Origin: Spirochaetales bacterium
Lineage (GTDB): Bacteria; Spirochaetota; Spirochaetia; DSM-27196; Alkalispirochaetaceae
Direction: 5' to 3'
Assembly: GCA_028282545.1 (NCBI GenBank)
Contig: JANQHT010000132.1
Location: forward strand, 1 to 37,357
Length of the DNA stretch: 37,357 nucleotides
Shown: one piece after another, positions 17,601 through 23,726 of the stretch
Layout: the number at the start of each line of letters is the position of its first letter
Numbering within the stretch: the first letter of the stretch is position 1
Notes under the pieces: model-generated
Database searches by the model: none
Told to the model about the DNA's origin: nothing
What the model saw: the letters and a program-made list of their open reading frames with translations, nothing else
Made by a program: the position numbers and the translations under genes

Positions 17601-18172
17601 CTATCGCCGGGAAAGGGACGGCCCTGCGCGCCCACCTGGAGGGGCGGGCTGAAGACTCCTCGATCGTACTGGCGCTGCTGCTCCTCCTCCCGCTTCAGGA
17701 GGCGATGACCGACAGAGAACGAGAGACACCGGTCGGGTTCGGTGCGCTCGATCAGATCGGTGAATGGTTTCTTGTCCATGAGCTGCGGCGCGTCTTCGAG
17801 CAGATGCGAACCGACGGTCACCTCCCGGAGAACTGGGATCTGCTCGTTTCGATTCTCATTCACCACGCGGCGTGGAACGAAGCGGGAACGGGGCCCGCAA
17901 CCGTGGTGGAACGGCTCCTGGAAGACCCGAACGTTCACGCCTTCCTCCACGTGCACGAGTGGGACGGGACGGTATGGTTCAACAGGGAGGCCTTTGAGGA
18001 GCTTACGGATTGGCTGCTTGTGGTGGGATTGTGGCAGGAGTACACGGGAGCAAAACGCGGAATCGTCGCCAGGCGCGATGAAGTCCTGGCCCATTGCCGA
18101 ACGATCAAGGATGCCGGCGAACGTTCCGGGTATCAGATCGAGCCCTTGCTGAGCGCCCTCGCGGCGGAATAA
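14678..18172 (+). CDS. Large divergent GH13 alpha-amylase-family protein with unknown flanking domains
   Basis: The 1164-residue product contains a GH13 barrel in its middle: region I DMVPNHV (D409, N412, H413), region II IIRFDAA (nucleophile D529), region III LLAEAFW (acid/base E594) and region IV FMNNPDEETA (D655). In region IV the usual His before Asp is Pro, a rare change at the substrate-binding site, although all three catalytic acids remain. About 330 residues precede the barrel and about 400 follow it; neither flank resembles a starch-binding domain, and the C-terminal part is largely helical. It has no signal peptide, so it is cytoplasmic. ATG 14678 has a strong AAGGAG site with 6-nt spacing. 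It sits between malQ and a thioesterase gene (4-bp gap). It probably acts on glycogen or maltodextrin; the exact reaction is unknown. Confidence 0.85.
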   Translation: MNLAVSLPFSVAGARREFHIRRDARRRYDFDDSIFSLQGHVVLANAGAARNLAHRVNRVRGASTHPDQALSAADVYAMGLLDEILHFVIGRYRKEYGDKPFRELREQLESAPPAGSFARTLERFAASFPTVEVYRDEASVQASLDRVVDGVSGVDVAVEEMILLRLDNDNPAYSPGRELFSDRELVLETTYPQVTDQVERFFETQPPFGPEQLPLIELLRLPAKLFPNSLQDQLRYIRDRWSSLIGGYFDRLLRGLDLIAEETKMRSLGPGPAAELTFGGVYDDGEPDVARFSPDRHWMPEVVLIAKSTLVWLDQLSRWYGRDIRTLDAIPDEELDRIALRGFTGLWLIGLWERSQASKRIKRSMGNLEAEASAYSIYDYDIAGELGGWSAVENLRHRLRQRGVRLASDMVPNHVAIDGRWVYEHPEWFVQVDHPPFPGYSFSGENLSSRDGIVIQLEDHYYDKSDAAVVFRVWDDYARRERFVYHGNDGTSMPWNDTAQINYLNAEAREAIIQTILHVARNFPIIRFDAAMTLAKKHIRRLWFPAPGHGGDIPSRSDHGLSDEDFHRAIPIEFWREVVDRVAAEAPDTLLLAEAFWMMEGYFVRTLGMHRVYNSAFMNMLKNEENAKYRATIRNTLEYDPEVLKRFVNFMNNPDEETAIAQFGRDDKYFGVATVMVTMPGLPMFGHGQVEGFEEKYGMEYRHAYRDETPDAHLIERHEREVFPLMRRRYLFAESRDFRLYDFFDTDGNVNENVYAYSNRAGDERSLVFFNNSYYETAGWILGSVPFAVGAESDAREIRLDRLGSALAIPSDYSAYLVFREQRSNLWFIRNCGEIHERGLFVMLRGYDCQVFLDMRYVYDSDHAHYARLADQLNGGGVPDVDTALRRLMLQPLHDAFAVVANSGRLRRIEAALFPGETPAEEPVDMDWTSFVDEYTGFMNIASTFSSRAISEKRGRRSLERLVDAFTRLCRGARSIAGKGTALRAHLEGRAEDSSIVLALLLLLPLQEAMTDRERETPVGFGALDQIGEWFLVHELRRVFEQMRTDGHLPENWDLLVSILIHHAAWNEAGTGPATVVERLLEDPNVHAFLHVHEWDGTVWFNREAFEELTDWLLVVGLWQEYTGAKRGIVARRDEVLAHCRTIKDAGERSGYQIEPLLSALAAE

Positions 18173-18176
18173 GGGA

Positions 18177-18929
18177 ATGGCGGTTCGAACGGAATCTCTC
18201 GCGGTTCCCAGCTACCTGTGCAATGGTGCGGATCGATTGAGCTTGACGGGCCTGGCGGGGCTCTTTCAGGAAGCGGCGTGGCAGAGCGCGGCCCAACTGG
18301 GGTTTGCCTTCACGGACTCGGCATCACCGGTGTACTGGGTCCTATCGCGACTGACCACCGTCGTAAATAGAATGCCGCGATGGGACGAGGAGGTCACGGT
18401 ATCGACGTGGCCCAGCGGGACGCACCGTCTGTACGGGACGCGGGAATACCTCATCACGGCCGGGGAGGAGCGACTCGTTGCCGGGGGGAGTGCGTGGATC
18501 ATCGTGGATGCGGCCACGGGGCGACCGTCGCGCCCGGAGCGCCACCTTGAACTGGGTATCGTGCGGCGCGAGTACGCAGTGGAACACAACTTTGAAAAAC
18601 TGGAACCGTTACCGGCGTGCGACGGTTCCTGGCAGCCGGTCCAGCCGGTGGCAATCGACCGGAACGGACACGTCAACAACACGCGCTATCTCGACTGGTT
18701 TGCAAACTGGGCTCACGACACGGCCTTTGAGCCCTTTGTGCGCGACGCATCGGGGTCCACCTTTGTCATGACGTTCTCGGCCAACACGACGCTGGACCAC
18801 GAATATCGGGTCTGCGGGGATTTTTCACGCCGCCAGGCGGAAGCACACGTACGATCCCAGGACGCCGATAACGACCATGTAGCGTGGATGATCCGACTTA
18901 TTGAGCCGGAGCAAAACGCCGATATCTAG
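18177..18929 (+). CDS. Acyl-ACP thioesterase (FatA/FatB family)
   Basis: The 250-residue protein has two hot-dog halves. The first shows WVLSRLTTVVNRMPRWDEEV and STWPSGTHRLYGTREYLI followed by WIIVDAATGRPSRPERH. The second contains DRNGHVNNTRYLDWFANW (161-178) with the Asn/His active-site residues. These are the signatures of acyl-ACP thioesterase (PF01643), which releases free fatty acids from acyl carrier protein. The gene begins 4 bp after the GH13 stop and so is almost certainly translated from the same message; why it travels with alpha-glucan enzymes is not evident. Family assignment is firm, chain-length preference unknown. Confidence 0.9.
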   Translation: MAVRTESLAVPSYLCNGADRLSLTGLAGLFQEAAWQSAAQLGFAFTDSASPVYWVLSRLTTVVNRMPRWDEEVTVSTWPSGTHRLYGTREYLITAGEERLVAGGSAWIIVDAATGRPSRPERHLELGIVRREYAVEHNFEKLEPLPACDGSWQPVQPVAIDRNGHVNNTRYLDWFANWAHDTAFEPFVRDASGSTFVMTFSANTTLDHEYRVCGDFSRRQAEAHVRSQDADNDHVAWMIRLIEPEQNADI

Positions 18930-18943
18930 AGTAAGACGGTCTA

Positions 18944-18976
18944 TTGACATCGTTTCATCAGACCGACAACTATACG
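18944..18976 (+). promoter_or_regulatory. Possible promoter for the EIIA-like gene
   Basis: A perfect TTGACA (18944-18949) lies upstream of TATACG (18971-18976), but the 21-bp spacing is long. The alternative -10 at 17 bp, CAACTA, is weak. Given as a candidate only. Confidence 0.25.
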
Positions 18977-18992
18977 GCAGGCTTTGACTGGC

Positions 18993-19472
18993 ATGAGTTG
19001 TGACTTCTTCGGGCCGGGCAGTGTCGTGTGGGACCTGCAGAGCCCAACCAAATTCGACGCCATACACGAGACAATCCACCGAACCCGTGTGTTCGCCGAG
19101 ATTCCCGGCCTTGACATCGATCGATTCACCGCCGCGGTCATTGCGCGGGAGAAGGAGCAGTCAACGGGCTTTGGGCGAGGGATAGCGATATCTCACGGTC
19201 GTGATCCCGTCGTCGCAGACAGCCGGGTAGCGCTGGGCGTCTCCAGGCACGGTATCGAGTTTGATTCCTACGACGGGCAACCGGTGCATCTTCTATTCGT
19301 CGTTGCCAATCATCCGGACAAACACGTGGACTACCTGCGAATCCTCTCCTCCCTTACCACTGTCGTTCGAAACGAGATCTTCCGGCACGAGATCATGTCG
19401 GCGATCTGCTGCGAAGAGGTAGAGACCAAGATGGGGAGCGCCCTGCGCGGAGCGCTCGCCGGCGCCGTCTGA
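18993..19472 (+). CDS. PTS EIIA-like (PtsN/fructose type) regulatory protein
   Basis: The product is about 159 residues and spans a single EIIA type-2 domain (PF00359). The conserved block AREKEQSTGFGRGIAISHGRDP includes the phospho-accepting histidine (H68 with this start), and the second conserved segment is VHLLFVVANHPDKHVDYLRILSSL. Stand-alone EIIA proteins of this type receive phosphate from the PTS and usually regulate transporters, kinases or carbon and nitrogen metabolism rather than carry sugar. No EIIB/EIIC genes are nearby. The frame opens with TTG 18984; ATG 18993 is preferred. It follows the thioesterase gene by 63 bp and converges on the lysA-like gene. Confidence 0.88.
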   Translation: MSCDFFGPGSVVWDLQSPTKFDAIHETIHRTRVFAEIPGLDIDRFTAAVIAREKEQSTGFGRGIAISHGRDPVVADSRVALGVSRHGIEFDSYDGQPVHLLFVVANHPDKHVDYLRILSSLTTVVRNEIFRHEIMSAICCEEVETKMGSALRGALAGAV

Positions 19473-19495
19473 ACCGCGTCGACCTTTCCCCCGAC

Positions 19496-20773
19496 CTATT
19501 CGTCCCAGACAATCGTAGCAAAGAGGTCTTCCACCGTTTCGGGGCGTCGGATCATCTCAACCGTTCCATCGGTCTTGAGGAGTAGTTCCGCGGACCGAAG
19601 CTTCCCGTTGTAGTTGAAGCCCATCGAGTGGCCGTGCGCGCCTGTGTCGTGAATGACCAGGAGGTCTCCAACTTCCACGGGGGGAAGCCGGCGGTCAATG
19701 GCAAACTTGTCGTTGTTCTCGCAGAGGCTGCCGGTCACGTCGTACGTTTGTGTTGGTTCCGCTCCTTCCTTGCCCGCCACGGTGACGTGATGGTACGCCC
19801 CGTACATTCCCGGGCGCATCAGGTTTGCCATGGTTGCGTCTAACCCGACGTAGTGTTTGTACGTCTCCTTCATGTGGATGACGCTGCTCACCAGGTAGCC
19901 GTAGGGACCGGTGACGACGCGGCCGTTTTCCGACACAACCCGGATCGGATGGAGGCCAGCCGCGGTAATGCGCACCTCGTACGCGGCACGAATGCCGGAC
20001 GATACGTACTCGAAGTCCACGGGGGTCTGGTCCGGATGGTAGGGAATCCCAACGCCTCCCCCAAGGTTGATCAGTTCCAGGCGAATTCCGAGCCGCTCCT
20101 TGAGTTCCACCGCGAGGTCAAAGAGGATCTCCGCCGTTTCCACGAAGTAGTCCGCGTTGAGTTCGTTACTGGCAACCATGGTATGGAGACCGAACCGCGT
20201 CGCGCCGAGGTCGCGGGCCCGGGCGTAGCCGTCGAAGAGCTGGTCCCGGGTAAACCCGTACTTCGCCTCTTCGGGCTTCCCGATGATCACATTCCCCTCT
20301 TTGAGCGATCCCGGGTTGTACCGCATGCACACCATGTCCGGTACGCGGAACTCTCGCGCCAGGTAATCGATGTGGGTGATGTCGTCGAGATTGAGGATTG
20401 CACCCAGCTCCAGCGCCTTGGCATAGTCCTTCCTGGGCGTATCGTTGGAGGTGAACATGATCTCTTCGCCCCGCGCGCCTATCATCTCTGCAAGGAGCAA
20501 CTCGCTGTAGCTGCTGCAGTCGAATCCCATTCCCTCCTCACGGAGGATACGCATGACGTGCGGATTGGGCAGAGCCTTTACGGCGAAGAAATTGCAGTAG
20601 CCGTCGGGGTGCGTGGCCGCCCGGGCTCCCGGTCCGGCGGGTACCCAGCCAAAGGCGGCTTTCATACGACGGGCGTTCTCCCGAATGGCCGCTTCGGTGT
20701 AAATGTGGAAGGGCGTCGGGTACTCACTGACGAGATCGCGCAGGAAATCGGCGGAGAAGGGAAGCGTTTTCAT
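19496..20773 (-). CDS. lysA: Diaminopimelate decarboxylase-like PLP enzyme
   Basis: The 425-residue fold-type III PLP enzyme has the Schiff-base lysine K66 in FFAVKALPNP, the PLP-phosphate loop NLGGGVGIPY, SENGRVVTGPYGYL and the C-terminal SLCENNDKFA and HDTGAHGHSMGFNYNGKLRSAE. The family decarboxylates meso-diaminopimelate to lysine; close relatives decarboxylate carboxynorspermidine or arginine. The C-terminal motifs and length favour diaminopimelate decarboxylase. A TTGACG/TATGTT promoter ends 6 nt from the ATG, so the transcript is probably leaderless. MITE copy C was inserted just upstream of that promoter. Confidence 0.88.
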   Translation of the reverse strand: MKTLPFSADFLRDLVSEYPTPFHIYTEAAIRENARRMKAAFGWVPAGPGARAATHPDGYCNFFAVKALPNPHVMRILREEGMGFDCSSYSELLLAEMIGARGEEIMFTSNDTPRKDYAKALELGAILNLDDITHIDYLAREFRVPDMVCMRYNPGSLKEGNVIIGKPEEAKYGFTRDQLFDGYARARDLGATRFGLHTMVASNELNADYFVETAEILFDLAVELKERLGIRLELINLGGGVGIPYHPDQTPVDFEYVSSGIRAAYEVRITAAGLHPIRVVSENGRVVTGPYGYLVSSVIHMKETYKHYVGLDATMANLMRPGMYGAYHHVTVAGKEGAEPTQTYDVTGSLCENNDKFAIDRRLPPVEVGDLLVIHDTGAHGHSMGFNYNGKLRSAELLLKTDGTVEMIRRPETVEDLFATIVWDE

Positions 20774-20779
20774 CCGGGA

Positions 20780-20808
20780 AACATATGGGTCCGCGAGGGC
20801 ACCGTCAA
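20780..20808 (-). promoter_or_regulatory. Leaderless-type promoter for the lysA-like gene
   Basis: On the minus strand, TTGACG (20803-20808), a 17-bp spacer and TATGTT (20780-20785). Only six bases separate the -10 from the ATG ending at 20773, so transcription would begin at or next to the start codon. No Shine-Dalgarno sequence is present. Confidence 0.55.
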
Positions 20809-20825
20809 TAGGGCGGGAAGCGTTT

Positions 20826-21071
20826 CAGCAGGTCCCATTTCGGAGATCATATGACCTTGGCACGGTTCTCATCCTGCCTGCCTTCGAAAGGAAGAACAAA
20901 ACGCTTGGCTTCGCTGCGCTGCAGAGACGCGTTTTGTTCTTCCTTCCGGGCGCGGCCGGTGGTATTCACCTCCGATCGGTCATCTGATCTCCGAAATGGG
21001 ACCTGCTTGCGTTTGACAGAGACACAGTCGTCGGAGGGCTCATCGCCCTCCGTACATATTGAGAACGGCGG
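20826..21071 (+). mobile_element. MITE-like element, copy C (long form, 246 bp)
   Basis: It is flanked by direct repeats GAAGCGTTT (20817-20825 and 21072-21080), extendable to the 14-bp GGCGGGAAGCGTTT (20812-20825 and 21067-21080). The left terminus CAGCAGGTCCCATTTCGG is followed by a 15-bp perfect inner palindrome (GGAAGAACAAAACGC and its complement). There is a 21-bp perfect inverted repeat, 20828-20848 with 20986-21006. After that comes a tail with TTTGACAGAGACACAGTCG, the GGAGGGC/GCCCTCC hairpin and an outer terminus ending in TTGAGAACGGCGG. It therefore carries three terminus-like segments. It occupies almost the whole 312-bp gap between the lysA-like and ugd genes; nothing else is seen there apart from the lysA promoter. 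Confidence 0.77.
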
Positions 21072-21085
21072 GAAGCGTTTGCCCG

Positions 21086-22408
21086 CTATCGACCGACCGA
21101 GAGGTAGGAGAAGCCCGCTTCCCTGGCGCGCATCGGATCGAGAACGTTCCGCGCGTCGAATAGCACGTTCCCGGCCATGAGTGATCGTGCTCGCTCCAGG
21201 TCGAGATTCCGGAACTCGTTCCACTCGGTCAGAACGATCGCGGCATCGGCCCCGGTCAGAGCGTCAAAGGCCGTCGTACAGTAGTGCAACGCTCCCCCGG
21301 CGTCGCCCAGCTCCGCGGCGAAGGTGTCTCGAGCCTGAGGATCGTAGGCCCGCACTGTCGCTCCTTCGACACGGAGATGCTCAACGATTTCGAGCGCCGG
21401 TGACTCCCGCACGTCGTCCGTTTCGGCCTTGAACGCGAGTCCCAGGACGGCCACGGTCTTGCCCTTTACACCACCGGCAGCCTGAACGAGTTTCGCCGCG
21501 GTGATGCGTTTTTGGGCGGCGTTGGCATCGATGACCGCCTTGACCACGCTCATCTCAACCCCCAGCCGGTCGCCGGTGGCGGCGATCGCTTTTGTATCCT
21601 TCGGGAAGCAACTGCCGCCGTAGCCCGGTCCGGGATGCAAGAACTTGGGACTGATCCGGCCGTCCATCCCCATGCTCTTGGCGATGACGTGGATATCGGC
21701 GCCCGCGGCTTCGGCCAGGTTGGCCATCTCGTTGATAAAGGAGATCTTGGTGGCCAGAAAGGCGTTGCTGGCGTACTTGATCAGCTCCGCCGTCTCGAGG
21801 TTGCACCAGACAAAAGGCGTCTGGATAAGGTAAAGCGCGCGGTAGATCTCTTCGATATATGAGCGGGCCCGGTCATCCTCACACCCCACAACGATACGGT
21901 CGGGATGGAAGAAATCCTGCACCGCCTTCCCCTCCCGCAGGAACTCGGGATTACTCACGCAGGAAAACCCGGTACCGGGGGTTTGGCCGCTTTCGGCGGC
22001 GATGATCTGCTGAATTGACCGGTTGGTACCCACCGGCACGGTGCTCTTGGTAACGATGACTTTGTAGTGGTTGAGGTTCCCGGCGATCGTCCGGGCTGCC
22101 GTCTCAACGTAGGAGAGATCCGCGCTCCCGTCTTCCGCCGGGGGGGTGCCGACGGCAAGAAAGACGATGTCCGCATCCCTGATCGAGGCGTCACTGTCGG
22201 TGGTGAAGGAGAGGCGCCCCGCCTCGAGGTTGCGCTGCAGGTACCCTTCGAGACCGATCTCGTAGATGGTGGGGCGTCCGGCGTTGAGTTCGTCCACGAT
22301 CTCCTTGCGGAGGTCCACACCAACAACGTCATTTCCGAAATCGGCGAGACCCACGGAACTGACGAGACCCACGTATCCCGTACCGATAACTGCGATGTTC
22401 TTTCCCAT
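21086..22408 (-). CDS. ugd: UDP-glucose 6-dehydrogenase
   Basis: The 440-residue enzyme oxidises UDP-glucose to UDP-glucuronate using two NAD+. It shows the N-terminal NAD fold (IAVIGTGYVGLVSS), TKSTVPVGT, SNPEFLREG, K211 in the NAFLATK region and the catalytic cysteine C267 in PGPGYGGSCFPKDT. A second UDP-binding Rossmann domain (KTVAVLGLAFKAETDDVRESP) follows. Length is typical. The ATG lies 3 bp after the stop of the epimerase gene, so the two are translated from one message and catalyse consecutive steps. Confidence 0.95.
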   Translation of the reverse strand: MGKNIAVIGTGYVGLVSSVGLADFGNDVVGVDLRKEIVDELNAGRPTIYEIGLEGYLQRNLEAGRLSFTTDSDASIRDADIVFLAVGTPPAEDGSADLSYVETAARTIAGNLNHYKVIVTKSTVPVGTNRSIQQIIAAESGQTPGTGFSCVSNPEFLREGKAVQDFFHPDRIVVGCEDDRARSYIEEIYRALYLIQTPFVWCNLETAELIKYASNAFLATKISFINEMANLAEAAGADIHVIAKSMGMDGRISPKFLHPGPGYGGSCFPKDTKAIAATGDRLGVEMSVVKAVIDANAAQKRITAAKLVQAAGGVKGKTVAVLGLAFKAETDDVRESPALEIVEHLRVEGATVRAYDPQARDTFAAELGDAGGALHYCTTAFDALTGADAAIVLTEWNEFRNLDLERARSLMAGNVLFDARNVLDPMRAREAGFSYLSVGR

Positions 22409-22411
22409 GTG

Positions 22412-23407
22412 CTATTCGTCCCTGGAAGATGTCAGGCGCGACCGGATCCACTTCACGTAGTTGACAATTCCCGTTTCAATGGGTGTCTGCGGATCGTAGC
22501 CGAGGTGTTCCCGCGCCCGCGAGATATCTGCATAGGTGGCGTCCACGTCTCCCGGCTGGCGGGGCTGTTTGTCGATCTTTGCTTTCTTGCCGAGAGCCTC
22601 TTCAAGAAGCGACACGAGTTCGGAGAGAGAGACGGTGCGGCTCTCACCGAGATTAAAGACGTCGTAGGTGCCCAAAGGCTGATCTTTCACCCATGCGATC
22701 GCCCCGATCACGCCGTCGATCGTGTCGTCCACGTAGGTATAGTCACGCGTCGTTGATCCGTCGCCGTAGAACGGGATGGGGCGGCCGTTCTCAATCAGGC
22801 GCGTGAACTTGGCAATCGCCAGATCCGGGCGCTGGCGGGGCCCGTACACGGTAAAAAACCGGAGGGCGCAGATGCGCATGGCGTGCAGGTGCGCGTAGGT
22901 GTGACACAGTAACTCGCAGGCGCGCTTGGTCGCCGCGTAGGGTGAGATGGGGTAGTCCACAACGTGGTCTTCCCGGAAGGGCACCGTCTTTGTGTTGCCG
23001 TAGACGGAGGAACTCGAGGCGAAGGTAAGATCCTTGACGTCGCTGGCAATCATCGCCTCGATGAGGTTCACCGTTCCTTCGATGTTGGTCTTGGTGTACC
23101 CCACCGGATCTTCGATGCTGGGGCGAACGCCTGCCTTTGCCGCCAGATGAACCACGTGATCGATCGAGTGGCCCGTCTCGGCGGCGGTGCCGAAGACCTG
23201 CGCCAGGGCGTATACATCGCAGAGACTGCCTTCGAAAAGCCGGAAGCGCTCGTCGCTACGAACTTCGGCGATGTTCTGTTCCTTCACGTGACGGTCGTAG
23301 TACGCATCGAAATTGTCAAATCCGAAAACGTGATGGTCCTCCGACACGAGGCGTTCGCAGAGATGTGACGCGATGAAGCCGGCAGCGCCGGTGATAAGAA
23401 TATTCAT
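22412..23407 (-). CDS. UDP-glucuronate 4-epimerase (extended SDR)
   Basis: The 331-residue extended-SDR protein begins ILITGAAGFIASHLCERL, then FDNFDAYYDRHVKEQNI, a signature of UDP-glucuronate 4-epimerases. The active site is SSSSVYG (131-137) with Y157 and K161 in SPYAATK. GPRQRPDLAIAKFTRLI and YVDDTIDGV are also typical of this clade. Together with ugd downstream it would provide UDP-galacturonate for lipopolysaccharide-like glycans, capsule or other surface polymers. A promoter (TTGAAT, 18 bp, TATCAT) precedes it, and GGAAGG lies 5 nt before the ATG. MITE copy D borders the -35. UDP-glucose 4-epimerase is the alternative, considered less likely given the ugd partner. Confidence 0.88.
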   Translation of the reverse strand: MNILITGAAGFIASHLCERLVSEDHHVFGFDNFDAYYDRHVKEQNIAEVRSDERFRLFEGSLCDVYALAQVFGTAAETGHSIDHVVHLAAKAGVRPSIEDPVGYTKTNIEGTVNLIEAMIASDVKDLTFASSSSVYGNTKTVPFREDHVVDYPISPYAATKRACELLCHTYAHLHAMRICALRFFTVYGPRQRPDLAIAKFTRLIENGRPIPFYGDGSTTRDYTYVDDTIDGVIGAIAWVKDQPLGTYDVFNLGESRTVSLSELVSLLEEALGKKAKIDKQPRQPGDVDATYADISRAREHLGYDPQTPIETGIVNYVKWIRSRLTSSRDE

Positions 23408-23423
23408 CTGTACCTTCCGACAG

Positions 23424-23453
23424 ATGATACCGTGCCGTCAACGGGAGATTCAA
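23424..23453 (-). promoter_or_regulatory. Promoter for the epimerase-ugd operon
   Basis: On the minus strand, TTGAAT (23448-23453), an 18-bp spacer and TATCAT (23424-23429), followed by GGAAGG and the ATG at 23407. The -35 lies within the direct repeat that flanks MITE copy D, so the insertion abuts this promoter. Confidence 0.5.
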
Positions 23454-23457
23454 GGAG

Positions 23458-23681
23458 CGGCAGTTCGCATGGTGGAGAAACGATAACCGTGGCACGATTC
23501 GAAGAACAAAACGCTGGGCTTCGCTGCGCTGCAGAGACGCGTTTTGCTCTTCCTTCCGGGCGCGGCTGGTGCCATAAAGATTAATCGGCCAAGGGATCTC
23601 CACAATGGGAACTGCCTGTCTTTTGACATAGACACAGTCGTCGGAGGGCTCATCGCCCTCCGTCCACGCTGAGAATTGCTG
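23458..23681 (+). mobile_element. MITE-like element, copy D (long form, 224 bp)
   Basis: It is flanked by perfect direct repeats TTCAAGGAG (23449-23457 and 23682-23690; 12 bp identical if CGG is included). The termini are CGGCAGTTCGCATGGTGGA and, on the other strand, CAGCAATTCTCAGCGTGGA. Like copy C it has an internal copy of the GCAGTT-type terminus (about 23597-23615), the AAGAACAAAACGC palindrome, a TTTTGACATAGACACAG segment and the GGAGGGC/GCCCTCC hairpin. It sits in the divergent promoter region between the epimerase and the deaminase genes. Together with the two flanking promoters it accounts for the 319-bp intergenic gap. Confidence 0.78.
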
Positions 23682-23726
23682 TTCAAGGAGCGGTGCCGTG
23701 GTATCATCGCGCTGGAGCGTAGGCCG

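Noticed and set aside
20856..20940. Sigma-54-like TGGCACGGTTC motif inside MITE copies
   Set aside because: The -24 half is present, but no TTGC at the -12 position follows in any copy.
20851..21224. Open frames running through MITE copies C, D, A and B
   Set aside because: They are not conserved in frame between copies, cross the inverted repeats, and have no ribosome site; the elements appear non-coding.
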